Source of the DNA: Desulfuromonadales bacterium
GTDB lineage: Bacteria; Desulfobacterota; Desulfuromonadia; Geobacterales; DSM-12255
Direction of reading: 5' to 3'
Assembly (NCBI GenBank): GCA_009780995.1
Contig: WQYY01000004.1
Span: forward strand, 1 to 34,563
DNA: 34,563 bases
In this document: positions 13,854 through 23,124 of the stretch, piece after piece
Layout of the letters: each line of letters opens with the position of its first letter
How positions within the stretch are numbered: position 1 is the stretch's first letter
The notes under the pieces: generated by a model
What the model was told of the DNA's origin: nothing
What the model saw: the letters and a program-made list of their open reading frames with translations, nothing else
The model's database searches: none
Made by a program: the position numbers and the translations under genes

Positions 13854-15101
13854 ATGAATTTAAAAGAACTTAAAGGGAAAAAAATCAGCGAACTTAATGC
13901 TATTGCGAAAGAGCTGAAGCTTGAAGGCGCATCAGGTATGCGGAAGCAGGATCTTATATTTGCTATACTGAACGCGCAAACTGAGCAAAATGGAATGATA
14001 TTTGGCGAAGGGGTACTTGAAACCCTTCCTGATGGATTCGGTTTTCTCCGTGCGACAGATTATAACTACCTTCCGGGGCCTGATGATATTTATGTTTCTC
14101 CCAGCCAGATTCGCAGATTCAATCTCCATACAGGGGACACTGTCTCCGGTCAGATACGCCCCCCCAAAGAGGGAGAGAGGTATTTCGCCCTTCTTAAGGT
14201 TGAAGCCGTAAATTTCGAATCACCTGAAACTGCAAGGGATAAAATCTTCTTTGATAACTTAACCCCGTTATACCCTGATGAAAAACTGAATCTGGAGACA
14301 GAGCCTGATAATATGGCCATGCGGGTTATGGAGCTTACATCGCCTATCGGCAAGGGGCAGCGGGGGCTCATAGTTGCGCCGCCACGTACAGGTAAGACAA
14401 TGCTGCTGCAAAACATTGCTAACTCCATAGCGGCAAATCACCCTGAAGTTTACCTTATCGTCCTTCTCATTGATGAAAGACCTGAAGAAGTTACAGACAT
14501 GGAGCGCTCTGTAGACGGAGAAGTTATATCTTCTACATTTGATGAACCAGCAACCCGGCACGTACAAGTAGCCGAAATGGTTATAGAAAAGGCAAAACGA
14601 CTTGTGGAACACAAGCGGGACGTTGTTATTCTTTTGGACTCCATTACGCGCCTTGCAAGGGCTTATAACACAGTAATCCCCCCATCAGGAAAAATCCTCT
14701 CAGGCGGTGTTGATTCAAATGCACTTCATAAACCAAAACGGTTTTTCGGAGCTGCCCGTAATATCGAAGGGGGAGGCTCATTGACAATAATCGCGACAGC
14801 TCTTATTGATACCGGCAGCAAAATGGACGAGGTTATTTTTGAAGAGTTCAAAGGAACAGGCAACATGGAGCTTCATCTTGACCGCAAACTGGTTGAAAAA
14901 CGGACATTCCCGGCAATTGATATTAATAAATCAGGAACCAGAAAAGAAGAATTATTGGTGGAAAAAACTGCCCTTAACCGCATCTGGATTCTCAGAAAAA
15001 TTCTGCACCCAATGAATGTGGTGGATAGTATGGAATTCTTACTGGATAAACTATCAGAAGCAAAAACAAATCAGGAGTTTCTTGACTCAATGCACAAATA
15101 A
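13854..15101 (+). CDS. rho: Transcription termination factor Rho
   Basis: A 415-aa hexameric RNA helicase that terminates transcription at rut-dependent sites. The N-terminal Rho-N helix bundle ([20 protein letters not shown]) is followed by the cold-shock-like RNA-binding domain ([30 protein letters not shown]), then the RecA-like motor: Walker A PPRTGKT (176-182), Walker [18 protein letters not shown]-loop/secondary RNA-site residues in [15 protein letters not shown], and the conserved KGTGN. No insertion domain is present. GGAG lies eight bases before ATG. The 185-bp upstream gap is AT-rich with no clear attenuator. rpmE follows 100 bp later. Confidence 0.97.
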   Translation: MNLKELKGKKISELNAIAKELKLEGASGMRKQDLIFAILNAQTEQNGMIFGEGVLETLPDGFGFLRATDYNYLPGPDDIYVSPSQIRRFNLHTGDTVSGQIRPPKEGERYFALLKVEAVNFESPETARDKIFFDNLTPLYPDEKLNLETEPDNMAMRVMELTSPIGKGQRGLIVAPPRTGKTMLLQNIANSIAANHPEVYLIVLLIDERPEEVTDMERSVDGEVISSTFDEPATRHVQVAEMVIEKAKRLVEHKRDVVILLDSITRLARAYNTVIPPSGKILSGGVDSNALHKPKRFFGAARNIEGGGSLTIIATALIDTGSKMDEVIFEEFKGTGNMELHLDRKLVEKRTFPAIDINKSGTRKEELLVEKTALNRIWILRKILHPMNVVDSMEFLLDKLSEAKTNQEFLDSMHK

Positions 15102-15201
15102 TTTCCTTGAAAAAATTAAGAGATAGTGTTAATTTTTCTACCCCGCTAAAAACAATTTACAGATAATTTTCGAAATGAATTAAATATAGGAGGAGCTACA
15201 A

Positions 15202-15399
15202 ATGAAAGAAGGAATTCACCCTGAGTATGTTGATGTTACTGTTAAGTGCCTATGTGGAAATACTTTCCAGACACGTTCAACAAAACCAGAAATAAATACT
15301 GAAATATGTTCTGCATGTCACCCTTTCTTTACCGGAAAGCAGAAGCTTATTGACACCGCAGGGAGAGTTGAGCGGTTTAAAAAACGTTACGGCATTTAG
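15202..15399 (+). CDS. rpmE: 50S ribosomal protein L31, zinc form
   Basis: A 65-aa ribosomal protein at the bridge between subunits. It is the C+ (zinc-binding) paralogue: C16, C18, C36 and C39 in KCLCGN and CSACHPF. The conserved [17 protein letters not shown] block is complete. A strong AGGAGGAG precedes the ATG. It sits behind rho, an order found in many bacteria, and is followed by a good terminator hairpin at 15425. Confidence 0.96.
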   Translation: MKEGIHPEYVDVTVKCLCGNTFQTRSTKPEINTEICSACHPFFTGKQKLIDTAGRVERFKKRYGI

Positions 15400-15424
15400 C
15401 TACATTCCAGCTTTTATACAATGT

Positions 15425-15463
15425 AAGGGGATTTTGTCGATATACAGGCAAAATCCCCTTTGT
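15425..15463 (+). terminator. Rho-independent-like terminator after rpmE
   Basis: AAGGGGATTTTG (15425-15436) pairs perfectly with CAAAATCCCCTT (15449-15460) across a 12-nt loop. The following TTTGTATATT is a weak T-tract, so termination may be partial. Confidence 0.65.
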
Positions 15464-15476
15464 ATATTCTACGTAA

Positions 15477-15600
15477 TATGACTTCGGCTTTTGAACCATA
15501 GGACAGGCGTCCTGCGTAGGGGGCGTCGAGGACGCCGACCCCTACGATCAAAGGATACGCTACGCAGCCAACACAGTCAGATGCAAAAAGCGGAAGCCGT
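15477..15600. repeat. Repeat mosaic between rpmE and thyX (R4 - R2 - R4)
   Basis: An inverted R4 motif (TATGACTTCGGCTTTTGAAC, 15477-15500), a short R2 palindrome (GTAGGGGGCGTCGAGGACGC, 15516-15545), then TACGCAGCCAACACAGT (15561-15577) leading into a forward R4-like motif GCAAAAAGCGGAAGCCGT (15583-15600). The last part is repeated at 31411-31449. It ends 15 nt before the thyX start. Confidence 0.7.
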
Positions 15601-15615
15601 ATTTTGAGAGGACTT

Positions 15616-16314
15616 ATGAACGTTACAGTTACACTTTTACAGCATACGCCCAATCCTGAGAAAACAGTGGCCTTAGCAGCAAAACTTTGTTACTCGTCAA
15701 CTTCCATAGGCCAGTTAAATAACAGGTTGTCAGAGAAGGACATAGCTTCATTTTTAGAAAAAATAATGTCTCTCGGGCACCAGTCGGTTCTTGAGCATAT
15801 ATCTTTCACATTTGGGATTGAAGGTATATCAAGGGCATGTTCTCACCAATTGGTAAGACACAGAATTGCGTCATTTTCTCAGCAATCACAGCGTTATGTA
15901 ACATTTAAAAATAATGACTTTCCGTTTATAATTCCTGAAAGCATAGAAAATAATAACAAAAGAAAAAAAATATTCTGTAAAGCTATTGAAGCCTGTTCTG
16001 CGGCGTATGCCGCCCTTATAGATGACGGAGTGCCTGCTGAAGACGCCCGTTTTATACTTCCAAACGCTGCTGAAACAAAAATTATCGTTACTATGAATGG
16101 TAGAGAGCTCCTACACTTTTTTGCTCTCAGATGTTGCGAACGGGCACAATGGGAAATACGGGAAATGGCAATTGAAATGCTTAAACTTGTAAAACCTGTA
16201 GCTCCACTGATTTTTAAAACAGCCGGCCCGGGATGCATTGATGGAGCATGTCCTGAAGGAAGTATGAGTTGCGGAAAGGCAAAGAAGATAAGAAAACGAT
16301 TCGAAAGTTTATAA
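15616..16314 (+). CDS. thyX: Flavin-dependent thymidylate synthase
   Basis: A 232-aa enzyme that makes dTMP from dUMP using methylene-tetrahydrofolate, NADPH and FAD, without producing dihydrofolate. The diagnostic ThyX motif RHR-x7-S is present (R81-H82-R83, S91; RHRIASFSQQSQRY), with HQSVLEH upstream and RELLHFFALRCCERAQWEIR and FKTAGPGC downstream. The chosen ATG at 15616 has GAGAGG in front; a TTG at 15604 overlaps that site. Presence of ThyX suggests a thymidylate route independent of ThyA, though ThyA elsewhere cannot be excluded. It is inserted between rpmE and DUF1385 and separated on both sides by repeat mosaics. Confidence 0.95.
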   Translation: MNVTVTLLQHTPNPEKTVALAAKLCYSSTSIGQLNNRLSEKDIASFLEKIMSLGHQSVLEHISFTFGIEGISRACSHQLVRHRIASFSQQSQRYVTFKNNDFPFIIPESIENNNKRKKIFCKAIEACSAAYAALIDDGVPAEDARFILPNAAETKIIVTMNGRELLHFFALRCCERAQWEIREMAIEMLKLVKPVAPLIFKTAGPGCIDGACPEGSMSCGKAKKIRKRFESL

Positions 16315-16318
16315 ACTC

Positions 16319-16414
16319 CAGTGTGGAGTGTGGCAATCCAGAGGTTTTTGTAGGGGCGCACAGCGTCCGCCAGAACCACCCCACCCGACCGGCACCCCTC
16401 CATAGAGGGGAATT
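16319..16414. repeat. Repeat mosaic R8 - R2 half - inverted R1
   Basis: R8 (CAGTGTGGAGTGTGGCAATC, from 16319), an R2 half-unit (GTAGGGGCGCACAGCGTCCG, 16350-16371) and inverted R1 (16374-16414). R8 also occurs at the 3' end of prmC (19605). The gap 16315-16729 is made almost entirely of repeats. Confidence 0.7.
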
Positions 16415-16485
16415 AAAATCAAAACCTGTAAACCCAGGATACACCTGATCTTATAGGTTTTTAATAAGCATAATGACACAGGGAC

Positions 16486-16549
16486 GTCATTGCAGGCTTG
16501 ACCCGCAATCTCCAAATAGTAGGGGATTGCGGATCGAGTCCGCAATGAC
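16486..16549 (-). repeat. R3 repeat (GTCATTGCG family), copy 2
   Basis: Reverse-complement partner of 12998-13061 with three mismatches in 64 bp. The ends GTCATTGC and GCAATGAC are inverted repeats. Confidence 0.8.
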
Positions 16550-16574
16550 GGCAGCCAAGGAGCAGGGCGTGGGG

Positions 16575-16695
16575 CGTGGCAGCGCCACGTTGAACGTCCT
16601 GGCAATGTAGGGGCGGCAACCTGCTGCCCGCGTTGTCGAACGCAAAAAGTGCGCCCCTACAGTCGCCGTATATGGCCAAAAGCCTGCGTCATATA
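16575..16695. repeat. Hairpin, R2 unit and R4 motif upstream of DUF1385 gene
   Basis: CGTGGC-AGC-GCCACG forms a small hairpin (16575-16589). R2 lies at 16607-16660 (GTAGGGGCGGCAACCTGC ... GTGCGCCCCTAC). R4 follows at 16671-16695 as TATGGCCAAAAGCCTGCGTC, and a weaker R4-like GAAGCCGAAATCATA ends 14 nt before the next start. Confidence 0.65.
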
Positions 16696-16729
16696 ATAGA
16701 TGAAGCCGAAATCATAAAGAGAGATACTT

Positions 16730-17641
16730 ATGGATAAAATAAACATAGGCGGCCAAGCAGTCCTCGAAGGCGTCATGATGCGGGCACCCCGCTCCATAGC
16801 CATCGCTGTGAGGCGGCCAACAGGTGAAATAGTTGTAAAAAAAGAAGAGCTGATACCTATATCAGAGAGGTTTCCTATCACAAAACTTCCTGTTGTGCGA
16901 GGGGCAGTGGCTCTTTTTCAATCCCTTATTATAGGTATGAAAGCCCTTAACTTTTCAGCTAATGAAGCTATGGCAGAAGAAGGGCAGGAAGAGAAAAAAG
17001 AGTTATCTTCATGGGCAATGGCCGGAACAATAATCTTTGCCCTGGCTTTCGGGATTCTCCTCTTTTTTATAATGCCTTTATACCTTACAAAGCTGATATC
17101 ACCAGCCATAGGGAACTCCAACATACTGTTCAACCTTGTAGATGGAGCTATAAGAGTAGTTGTATTCCTGCTCTATATCTGGATAATATCCAGAATGAAC
17201 GATATACAGAGAGTATTTCAGTACCATGGGGCTGAACATAAGTCTATATTCACGTTTGAAGCGGGAGAAGAGCTTACTGTCGAAAATGTAAGAAAACATA
17301 GCTGCCTTCACCCCCGTTGCGGAACCAGTTTTCTCCTTATTGTAATGGTGGTAAGTATTGTCATGTTCTCGCTAATTCCAAAAGCATGGCCATTTTATCT
17401 CAAAGCAGGTTCACGGATCCTTTTTCTCCCGCTTATTGCCGGAGTCTCATACGAATTTTTAAAATGGAGCGCTAAACACGATAAATCGGCTATTGTAAAA
17501 ATGATAATAGCGCCGGGCCTAGCCTTGCAAAGACTTACAACAAAAGAACCTGACGACAGCCAACTTGAAGTTGCCATAAAGTCCATTGAAGAAGCCCTGG
17601 AGATAAATGGCAGTTACAGCGATGATAGGCTTGTGATTTAA
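16730..17641 (+). CDS. DUF1385 (YqhQ-like) membrane protein
   Basis: A 303-aa conserved protein of unknown function. It opens with the invariant GGQAVLEGVMMR. Three to four membrane helices follow (about 97-125, 135-158, 203-225 and possibly 228-245). Between helices is the conserved histidine/cysteine-rich segment YHGAEHK (165-171) ... HSCLHPRCGTSF (190-201), which looks like a metal site. Family members are nearly always found beside prfA/prmC or rpmE, as here; 39 bp separate it from prfA, so it is likely in the same transcript. A role linked to translation or the envelope is inferred only from this context. GAGAGAT precedes the ATG. Confidence 0.9.
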   Translation: MDKINIGGQAVLEGVMMRAPRSIAIAVRRPTGEIVVKKEELIPISERFPITKLPVVRGAVALFQSLIIGMKALNFSANEAMAEEGQEEKKELSSWAMAGTIIFALAFGILLFFIMPLYLTKLISPAIGNSNILFNLVDGAIRVVVFLLYIWIISRMNDIQRVFQYHGAEHKSIFTFEAGEELTVENVRKHSCLHPRCGTSFLLIVMVVSIVMFSLIPKAWPFYLKAGSRILFLPLIAGVSYEFLKWSAKHDKSAIVKMIIAPGLALQRLTTKEPDDSQLEVAIKSIEEALEINGSYSDDRLVI

Positions 17642-17680
17642 ATTTATCCTAAGAGAAACCGAGTTTAAGGAATAATATAG

Positions 17681-18751
17681 ATGTTCGAAAAAATTGAAGA
17701 ACTTGAAAATCGTTTTCAGGAGCTGGAAGCCTTACTTTCTGACCCTTCCATAATCGCCAACCAGCCTGAATTCAGAAAACTCTCCAGAGAACATTCTGAT
17801 TTAACATCCATTGTTAATGCTTATCGTACATATAAAAAAGTTCTGGAAGATATTGAGGGGAATAAAGAACTTCTTACAGACCCTGAGATGAAAGAGATGG
17901 CTCAGGAAGAGCTGGAAACTCTTGAAACCCAAAAAGAGTCGTTGGAAGAAGAGATACAGCTTCTTCTCCTTCCAAAAGACCCAAACGACAGCAGGAATGT
18001 TATTCTTGAAATCCGGGCAGGTACCGGCGGAGATGAATCCGGCCTCTTTGCAGGAGATTTGTTCAGAATGTACACCCGCTTTGCGGAAAAAAACCGGTGG
18101 AAAGTAGATATGCTCTCCTGCTCTGAATCTGAGCGTGGGGGATATAAAGAGGTAGTCGCGTCTATTGAGGGAGAAGATGTCTATGCAAAGCTAAAGTACG
18201 AATCTGGAACCCACCGCGTACAGCGCGTCCCGGAAACTGAAGCCCAGGGGAGAATACATACCAGTGCCTGCACAGTAGCAATCCTTCCTGAAGCGGAAGA
18301 TATTGATATTGAAATTAACCCTGCTGATCTGAAAATTGATGTTTACCGCTCGTCAGGAGCCGGTGGGCAGCATGTCAACACAACAGATTCGGCTGTTCGT
18401 ATAACACATATCCCGACAGGGACTGTTGTAGCCTGCCAGGAAGAGCGAAGCCAGATAAAAAACCGCGCAAAAGCAATGAAAGTATTAAAAACCAGAATTC
18501 TGGACAGCATAACTCAGGAACAGAACGCAAAGCTGGCTGCTAACAGGAAGAACCAGGTAGGAAGCGGAGATAGAAGTGAGCGAATTCGCACTTATAACTT
18601 CCCCCAGGGTAGAATGACAGACCACCGTATTGGCCTCACACTTTATAAACTGGACGCCATTATGGAGGGCGAAATAGGTGAAATTACAAACGCATTAAGA
18701 GCCCATTATCAAATGGAAGCCCTTAAAGAACAGGCAGGGAACAACGGCTAG
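17681..18751 (+). CDS. prfA: Peptide chain release factor 1
   Basis: A 356-aa release factor that reads UAA and UAG stop codons and triggers peptide release on the ribosome. The N-terminal coiled-coil domain is followed by the class-I core. The codon-recognition PxT-type region contains the [15 protein letters not shown] stretch. The catalytic GGQ is at 228-230 within [15 protein letters not shown], and [18 protein letters not shown] is conserved. TAAGGA lies before the ATG. prmC, whose product methylates the glutamine of GGQ, starts two bases after this stop, so enzyme and substrate are co-expressed. Confidence 0.97.
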   Translation: MFEKIEELENRFQELEALLSDPSIIANQPEFRKLSREHSDLTSIVNAYRTYKKVLEDIEGNKELLTDPEMKEMAQEELETLETQKESLEEEIQLLLLPKDPNDSRNVILEIRAGTGGDESGLFAGDLFRMYTRFAEKNRWKVDMLSCSESERGGYKEVVASIEGEDVYAKLKYESGTHRVQRVPETEAQGRIHTSACTVAILPEAEDIDIEINPADLKIDVYRSSGAGGQHVNTTDSAVRITHIPTGTVVACQEERSQIKNRAKAMKVLKTRILDSITQEQNAKLAANRKNQVGSGDRSERIRTYNFPQGRMTDHRIGLTLYKLDAIMEGEIGEITNALRAHYQMEALKEQAGNNG

Positions 18752-18752
18752 A

Positions 18753-19619
18753 ATGAGCGTAGGAGAAGAAACCTGGACAACCCTAAAAGTCCTTAACTGG
18801 ACAAAAGAGTACCTTGCTGAAAAGGGTATTGAAAACTCCCGCCTTGAAGCGGAATGGCTCCTTGCTTCAGCTCTGAATCTGGACAGAATCGGCCTTTACC
18901 TTAACTTTGACAAACCACTTAGTGAAAAAGAACTTGCCACATACCGCAATATGGTTTCAAGACGGGCTAAGCGTGAACCTTTGCAGTATATTATGGAAAC
19001 TCAGGAATTTTACGGGCTGGAATTTAACGTATCTCCCGCCGTCCTTATCCCAAGACACGATACTGAAATCCTGGTATCGGAAACCTTGAAAAGAGCTGCA
19101 CCTGAAAGCCGGATTCTCGATATAGGGACAGGAAGCGGTTGCATTGCCATAACACTGGCCTCAAATCTTCCTGAAGCTGAAATATATGGAGTGGATTTAT
19201 CTTCAAACGCCATTTTAACGGCAAAACAGAATGCTAAACAACATGATGTTCATGTAACTTTTCTGGAAGGGTCTCTTTTTGAACCAATAAAAGAGCTAAG
19301 TTTTGATATTATTGTAAGTAACCCTCCATATATACCATCAGAAGAAATAAACTCTTTACAGCCCGAAGTTAAGGATTATGAACCCCAAAACGCTCTTGAT
19401 GGAGGGGTTGACGGGCTTGAATTCTACAGACTTATTATAAAAGAAGCCCATCAGCATATGGAAAAGGACGGCTGGCTACTTTTTGAAACAGGTATAAACC
19501 AGGCAGATTCAGTTGTTGCAATGCTGGAAAAAAATAACTTCAAAAAAATAGAGATAATCAAAGATCTTTCTGGTATAGAAAGAGTAGTTTGTGGTTGTTT
19601 AATTCAGTGTGGAGAGTGA
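18753..19619 (+). CDS. prmC: Release-factor glutamine N5-methyltransferase
   Basis: A 288-aa SAM-dependent enzyme that methylates the GGQ glutamine of RF1 and RF2. The N-terminal helical substrate-recognition domain (RLEAEWLLASALNLDRIGLY) precedes the Rossmann domain: motif I DIGTGSGCIA (from 123), acidic YGVDLS, and the catalytic NPPY at 190-193 (SNPPYIPSEEI). Length is normal. Only 1 nt separates it from the prfA stop. The last residues (QCGE) and the stop are read from repeat family R8, so the native C-terminus may have been altered by repeat insertion; the conserved core ends well before that point. Confidence 0.95.
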   Translation: MSVGEETWTTLKVLNWTKEYLAEKGIENSRLEAEWLLASALNLDRIGLYLNFDKPLSEKELATYRNMVSRRAKREPLQYIMETQEFYGLEFNVSPAVLIPRHDTEILVSETLKRAAPESRILDIGTGSGCIAITLASNLPEAEIYGVDLSSNAILTAKQNAKQHDVHVTFLEGSLFEPIKELSFDIIVSNPPYIPSEEINSLQPEVKDYEPQNALDGGVDGLEFYRLIIKEAHQHMEKDGWLLFETGINQADSVVAMLEKNNFKKIEIIKDLSGIERVVCGCLIQCGE

Positions 19620-19664
19620 AGAGTGGCAATCCAAAGGTTTTGTAAGGGTGGCAATCTGACACCC
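19605..19664. repeat. R8 repeat overlapping prmC end, followed by R2 half-unit
   Basis: CAGTGTGGAGAGTGAAGAGT from 19605 matches the repeat after thyX at 16319 and continues with GGCAATCCAAAGGTTTTGTA. The prmC stop TGA (19617-19619) lies inside it. A degenerate R2 half-unit runs 19642-19664. Confidence 0.65.
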
Positions 19665-19671
19665 GATATAT

Positions 19672-19806
19672 ACGCCGTAGGCGTTGAATATCAATAGAAA
19701 AAGAAATATATGAATTTTTTGTCCGTAGAACATTAATTGTTAAAGCCCTACGGGCTATCTGTTGGTTATATGCGATTTTTCTATTGATATGAATGCCCTA
19801 AGGGCA
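19672..19806. repeat. R7: 135-bp nested palindromic element
   Basis: TATCAATAGAAAAA (19689-19702) and TTTTTCTATTGATA (19776-19789) are perfect 14-bp inverted arms. Outside and inside them are short hairpins GCCGTAGGCG, GCCCTACGGGC and GCCCTAAGGGC. It resembles a non-autonomous mobile element. I recall similar AATATCAATAGAAAAA-type repeats in other environmental genomes but cannot verify that here. Confidence 0.7.
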
Positions 19807-19808
19807 AT

Positions 19809-19914
19809 GTAGGGGCGCACAGTGTGCGCTCGACAATACGGGCGGCAGGTTGCTGCCCCTACGCAAGCAAAACACGATAAAGGCAACGCAGTTGGGCGCA
19901 AAAAGCCGAAGCCA
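19809..19914. repeat. R2 unit and R4 motif upstream of murA
   Basis: R2 at 19809-19862 (GTAGGGGCGCACAGTGTGCG ... TTGCTGCCCCTAC). R4 at 19897-19914 reads CGCAAAAAGCCGAAGCC and ends 26 nt before the murA start. Confidence 0.7.
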
Positions 19915-19939
19915 TCTAAAATAAGAGGTAAAGAAAACA

Positions 19940-21193
19940 TTGGATAAACTTATAATAAAAGGCGGCAAAAAATTAACCGGCGAAGTCTCCATAAGCGGAT
20001 CAAAAAATGCTGCTTTACCCATATTTATCTCCACACTTCTGGCGCCTGGCCTCCACGAAATAAGCAATGTCCCTTTTCTACGTGATATAAACACAACAAT
20101 AAAAGTTCTGGAATCCCTTGGAGGAGCAGTCCAGGGAAATGGTAATATCGTATCTATTGATACATCAAATATTAACAGCGTTGAAGCCACATATGAACTT
20201 GTAAAGACCATGCGGGCATCAGTTCTTGTCCTTGGCCCTCTTTTGGCGAGATATGGAAGAGCGAGAGTCTCTCTGCCCGGCGGATGCGCTATAGGGGCAA
20301 GACCTATTGATCAGCATCTAAAAGGACTTAAAGCTCTTGGGGCAGAAATAAACTTATCCCACGGTTATGTAGAAGCCACCGCAAAAAGCCTCAAAGGAGC
20401 AAGAGTAAATTTTGATATGCCGACTGTCGGCGGCACAGAGCATATTATGATGACCGCTACCCTTGCAAAAGGGGACACTATCATTGAAAATGCCGCAAGA
20501 GAGCCTGAAATAACCGATCTGGCAATGATGCTAATTGCGATGGGAGCAAAAATAGAAGGAGCCGGCAGTGACACGATCAAGATAACCGGTGTAAAACAGT
20601 TATCCCCGGTAAATTACCGAGTAATGCCCGACAGGATCGAAGCAGGTACATTTATGATAGCTGCGGCAATAACCGGCGGAGATGTAAAAATTAAGAATAT
20701 GCAGCTTGGGGATATTGATGCGTTAATCTTTAAGCTTCTTGATACCGGAGTTGAAATAACCAATAAAAACGGCGTTGTAAAGGTTAAGGGGCCGAAACGC
20801 CTGAAAAGTGTTAATATAAAAACCAGACCATATCCCGGTTTCCCTACTGATATGCAGGCACAATTTATGGCTCTTATGTCTGTTGCGGACGGAGCCAGTG
20901 TAATAGCAGAAAATATCTTTGAAAATCGTTTTATGCATGTTTCGGAACTTATGCGTTTTGGAGCGGATATAACCATTGACGGTAGAAGTGCTACAGTAAA
21001 GGGAGTAAAGAAGCTCTCAGGCGCTCCTGTTATGGCAACAGACCTCAGAGCATCAGCTTCCCTGATCCTTGCAGGCCTTGCCGCTGACAATACAACCGAA
21101 ATATCCAGGATATATCATCTTGATAGAGGTTATGAATCTATTGAGAAAAAGCTTGCGGCTCTTGGCGCAGATATCCAACGGGTGAAGGAATGA
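19940..21193 (+). CDS. murA: UDP-N-acetylglucosamine 1-carboxyvinyltransferase
   Basis: A 417-aa cytoplasmic enzyme that transfers enolpyruvate from PEP to UDP-GlcNAc, the first committed step of peptidoglycan synthesis and the target of fosfomycin. The start is TTG at 19940 with GAGG eleven bases upstream; the N-terminus ([27 protein letters not shown]) is complete for the family. K22 and N23 bind substrate. C116 in [15 protein letters not shown] is the PEP-attacking cysteine, so the protein should be fosfomycin-sensitive at this site (an aspartate there gives resistance). It overlaps hisG by 4 bp, a tight coupling of wall and histidine genes. R2/R4 repeats lie directly upstream. Confidence 0.96.
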   Translation: MDKLIIKGGKKLTGEVSISGSKNAALPIFISTLLAPGLHEISNVPFLRDINTTIKVLESLGGAVQGNGNIVSIDTSNINSVEATYELVKTMRASVLVLGPLLARYGRARVSLPGGCAIGARPIDQHLKGLKALGAEINLSHGYVEATAKSLKGARVNFDMPTVGGTEHIMMTATLAKGDTIIENAAREPEITDLAMMLIAMGAKIEGAGSDTIKITGVKQLSPVNYRVMPDRIEAGTFMIAAAITGGDVKIKNMQLGDIDALIFKLLDTGVEITNKNGVVKVKGPKRLKSVNIKTRPYPGFPTDMQAQFMALMSVADGASVIAENIFENRFMHVSELMRFGADITIDGRSATVKGVKKLSGAPVMATDLRASASLILAGLAADNTTEISRIYHLDRGYESIEKKLAALGADIQRVKE

Positions 21194-21828
21194 GTGATTA
21201 TATTACAATAGCCATACCCAAAGGGCGTATCCTCGAAGAGTCCGTAGAACTCTTTGGTAAAATAGGTATAAACTGTTCCGAACTCCTCGGTAAATCAAGA
21301 AAGCTTATCTTTGAAAATCCTGAACAGCAGATGCGCTATATGATTGTAAGGGCAACAGATGTCCCTACATACGTTGAATACGGCTCTGCTGATATCGGTA
21401 TTGTGGGTAAAGATACTCTTATGGAGCAGGAGAAAGACCTTTACGAACCTCTGGATCTCAAATTCGGATATTGCCGAATGATGGTAGCTGAACCTGCAAA
21501 CATAGCCAATAATGATGACCCTTCCAGATGGTCAAATATTAGAATAGCTACAAAATATCCAAACGTAACTGAAAAATACTTTTCATCAAAAGGGATTCAG
21601 GTAGAGATAATCAAACTGTACGGTTCTATTGAACTGGCTCCGCTTGTAGGGCTTTCGGAACGTATTGTTGACCTTGTATCAACCGGCGAAACTCTGAAGC
21701 AAAACGGTCTGGTGGAAGTTGAAACAATAGCGGAAATCACAACCAGGCTTGTTGTAAACCGGGCAAGCCTTAAAACAAAGCATGAACGTATTACAGCAAT
21801 TATAAGGGGACTGGAGAAAAATATATGA
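21190..21828 (+). CDS. hisG: ATP phosphoribosyltransferase, short form
   Basis: A 212-aa catalytic subunit for the first step of histidine synthesis, joining ATP and PRPP. Conserved features include [12 protein letters not shown], the [28 protein letters not shown] block and the PRPP-loop [14 protein letters not shown]. At 212 residues it is the short HisG that lacks the C-terminal histidine-binding regulatory domain, so it should need a HisZ partner encoded outside this window. ATGA overlaps at both ends (murA upstream, hisD downstream) show translational coupling. No his leader peptide or attenuator is visible. Confidence 0.95.
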   Translation: MSDYITIAIPKGRILEESVELFGKIGINCSELLGKSRKLIFENPEQQMRYMIVRATDVPTYVEYGSADIGIVGKDTLMEQEKDLYEPLDLKFGYCRMMVAEPANIANNDDPSRWSNIRIATKYPNVTEKYFSSKGIQVEIIKLYGSIELAPLVGLSERIVDLVSTGETLKQNGLVEVETIAEITTRLVVNRASLKTKHERITAIIRGLEKNI

Positions 21829-23114
21829 AATTTCTCGATATCCATGACAATAACTTCAATGCGGAATTTGCAAAGATACTATCCCGCAGCGAAGAAACAA
21901 ATCGTGAAGTTGAACAGGTCGTCTTAGATATAATCTCAGCAGTAAAAAACAGCGGGGATACCGCTGTTCTTGAATATACAAACCGTTTTGACAGGTTAAA
22001 AGCAAAATCTGTATCAGAACTTGAAATAAGTAAAAAAGAGATAGAAACCGCCTTTAAACAGTCGGAGCCTGAAGCTATACAGGCTTTAGAGCTGGCTGTA
22101 AAGCGTATAAGAGCATTCCACGAAAAGCAGAAAAGCCAGACATGGATATCTACGGAAGAGCCTGAGATCATGCTTGGGCAAATGGTCACACCTTTGCAGT
22201 CTGTTGGGATATATGTTCCCGGCGGTAAAGCAAGTTATCCTTCAAGTGTAATTATGAATGCTGTCCCTGCTAAAGTCGCAGGTGTCTCCGAAATTATTAT
22301 GGTTGTTCCAACACCTGACGGAGAGATAAATCCATACGTTCTTGTAGCTGCCGCCCTTTCCGGCGTTGACAGAATATACCAGATTGGCGGAGCTCAGGCT
22401 GTTGCCGCTCTGGCATATGGAACAAAAACCATTCCAAAAGTGGATAAGATAACAGGCCCAGGCAATATATATGTTGCTACGGCAAAGAAGCTCGTATTTG
22501 GTCAAGTTGGAATTGATATGATAGCAGGGCCAAGTGAGATTCTGGTTATTAATGACGGAAGTGGAAATCCATCGCATATAGCCACAGACCTCCTATCTCA
22601 GGCTGAGCATGACGAATTGGCATCTTCAATATTAATCACAACAAAAAGAAGTTTTGGCGAATCTGTTGCAGCGGAAGTTGAAACTCAGCTTAAATCTCTT
22701 TCCAGGGAGAGAATAGCCAGACAATCATGGGAAAAATATGGAGCGATTATCATTGCCGGCTCTCTTGAGGAAGCTATTGAATTCTCAAATAAAATTGCCC
22801 CTGAACACCTGGAATTGGCTGTTAATGACCCATTTGCAATTCTAACAAAAATAAAAAACGCAGGCGCCATCTTTATGGGGCACTTTACCCCTGAAGCTGC
22901 CGGAGACTATATTGCCGGCCCCAACCACACCCTACCAACCGGAGGAACAGCACGGTTCTTCTCTCCCCTTTCAGTCGAGGATTTTGTAAAAAAATCTTCC
23001 ATTCTCTGTTTCAGCGAAAAAGGGCTTAAACAACTTGGCCCTGCTATTGTAAAAATAGCAAAACTGGAGGGGCTTGAGGCTCATGGGAAATCTGTTTCAA
23101 CGAGAAACAAGTAA
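21825..23114 (+). CDS. hisD: Histidinol dehydrogenase
   Basis: A 429-aa zinc enzyme that oxidises histidinol to histidine in two NAD-dependent steps, the last of the pathway. Typical blocks: VPGGKASYPSSVIMNAVPAKVAGV, DKITGPGNIYVATAK, DMIAGPSEILVI and SQAEHDELASSILIT. E327 and H328 of APEHLEL are the catalytic pair. The zinc-ligand segment GPNHTLPTGGTARF and the C-terminal GLEAHGKSV are present. It starts inside the hisG end. The next gene, a transporter, follows after 10 nt. The remaining his genes are not in this window. Confidence 0.96.
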   Translation: MKFLDIHDNNFNAEFAKILSRSEETNREVEQVVLDIISAVKNSGDTAVLEYTNRFDRLKAKSVSELEISKKEIETAFKQSEPEAIQALELAVKRIRAFHEKQKSQTWISTEEPEIMLGQMVTPLQSVGIYVPGGKASYPSSVIMNAVPAKVAGVSEIIMVVPTPDGEINPYVLVAAALSGVDRIYQIGGAQAVAALAYGTKTIPKVDKITGPGNIYVATAKKLVFGQVGIDMIAGPSEILVINDGSGNPSHIATDLLSQAEHDELASSILITTKRSFGESVAAEVETQLKSLSRERIARQSWEKYGAIIIAGSLEEAIEFSNKIAPEHLELAVNDPFAILTKIKNAGAIFMGHFTPEAAGDYIAGPNHTLPTGGTARFFSPLSVEDFVKKSSILCFSEKGLKQLGPAIVKIAKLEGLEAHGKSVSTRNK

Positions 23115-23124
23115 TTAACCCTAC

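Noticed and set aside
16730-23114. Many overlapping antisense frames in the housekeeping block
   Set aside because: All are shadows of strongly recognised genes.
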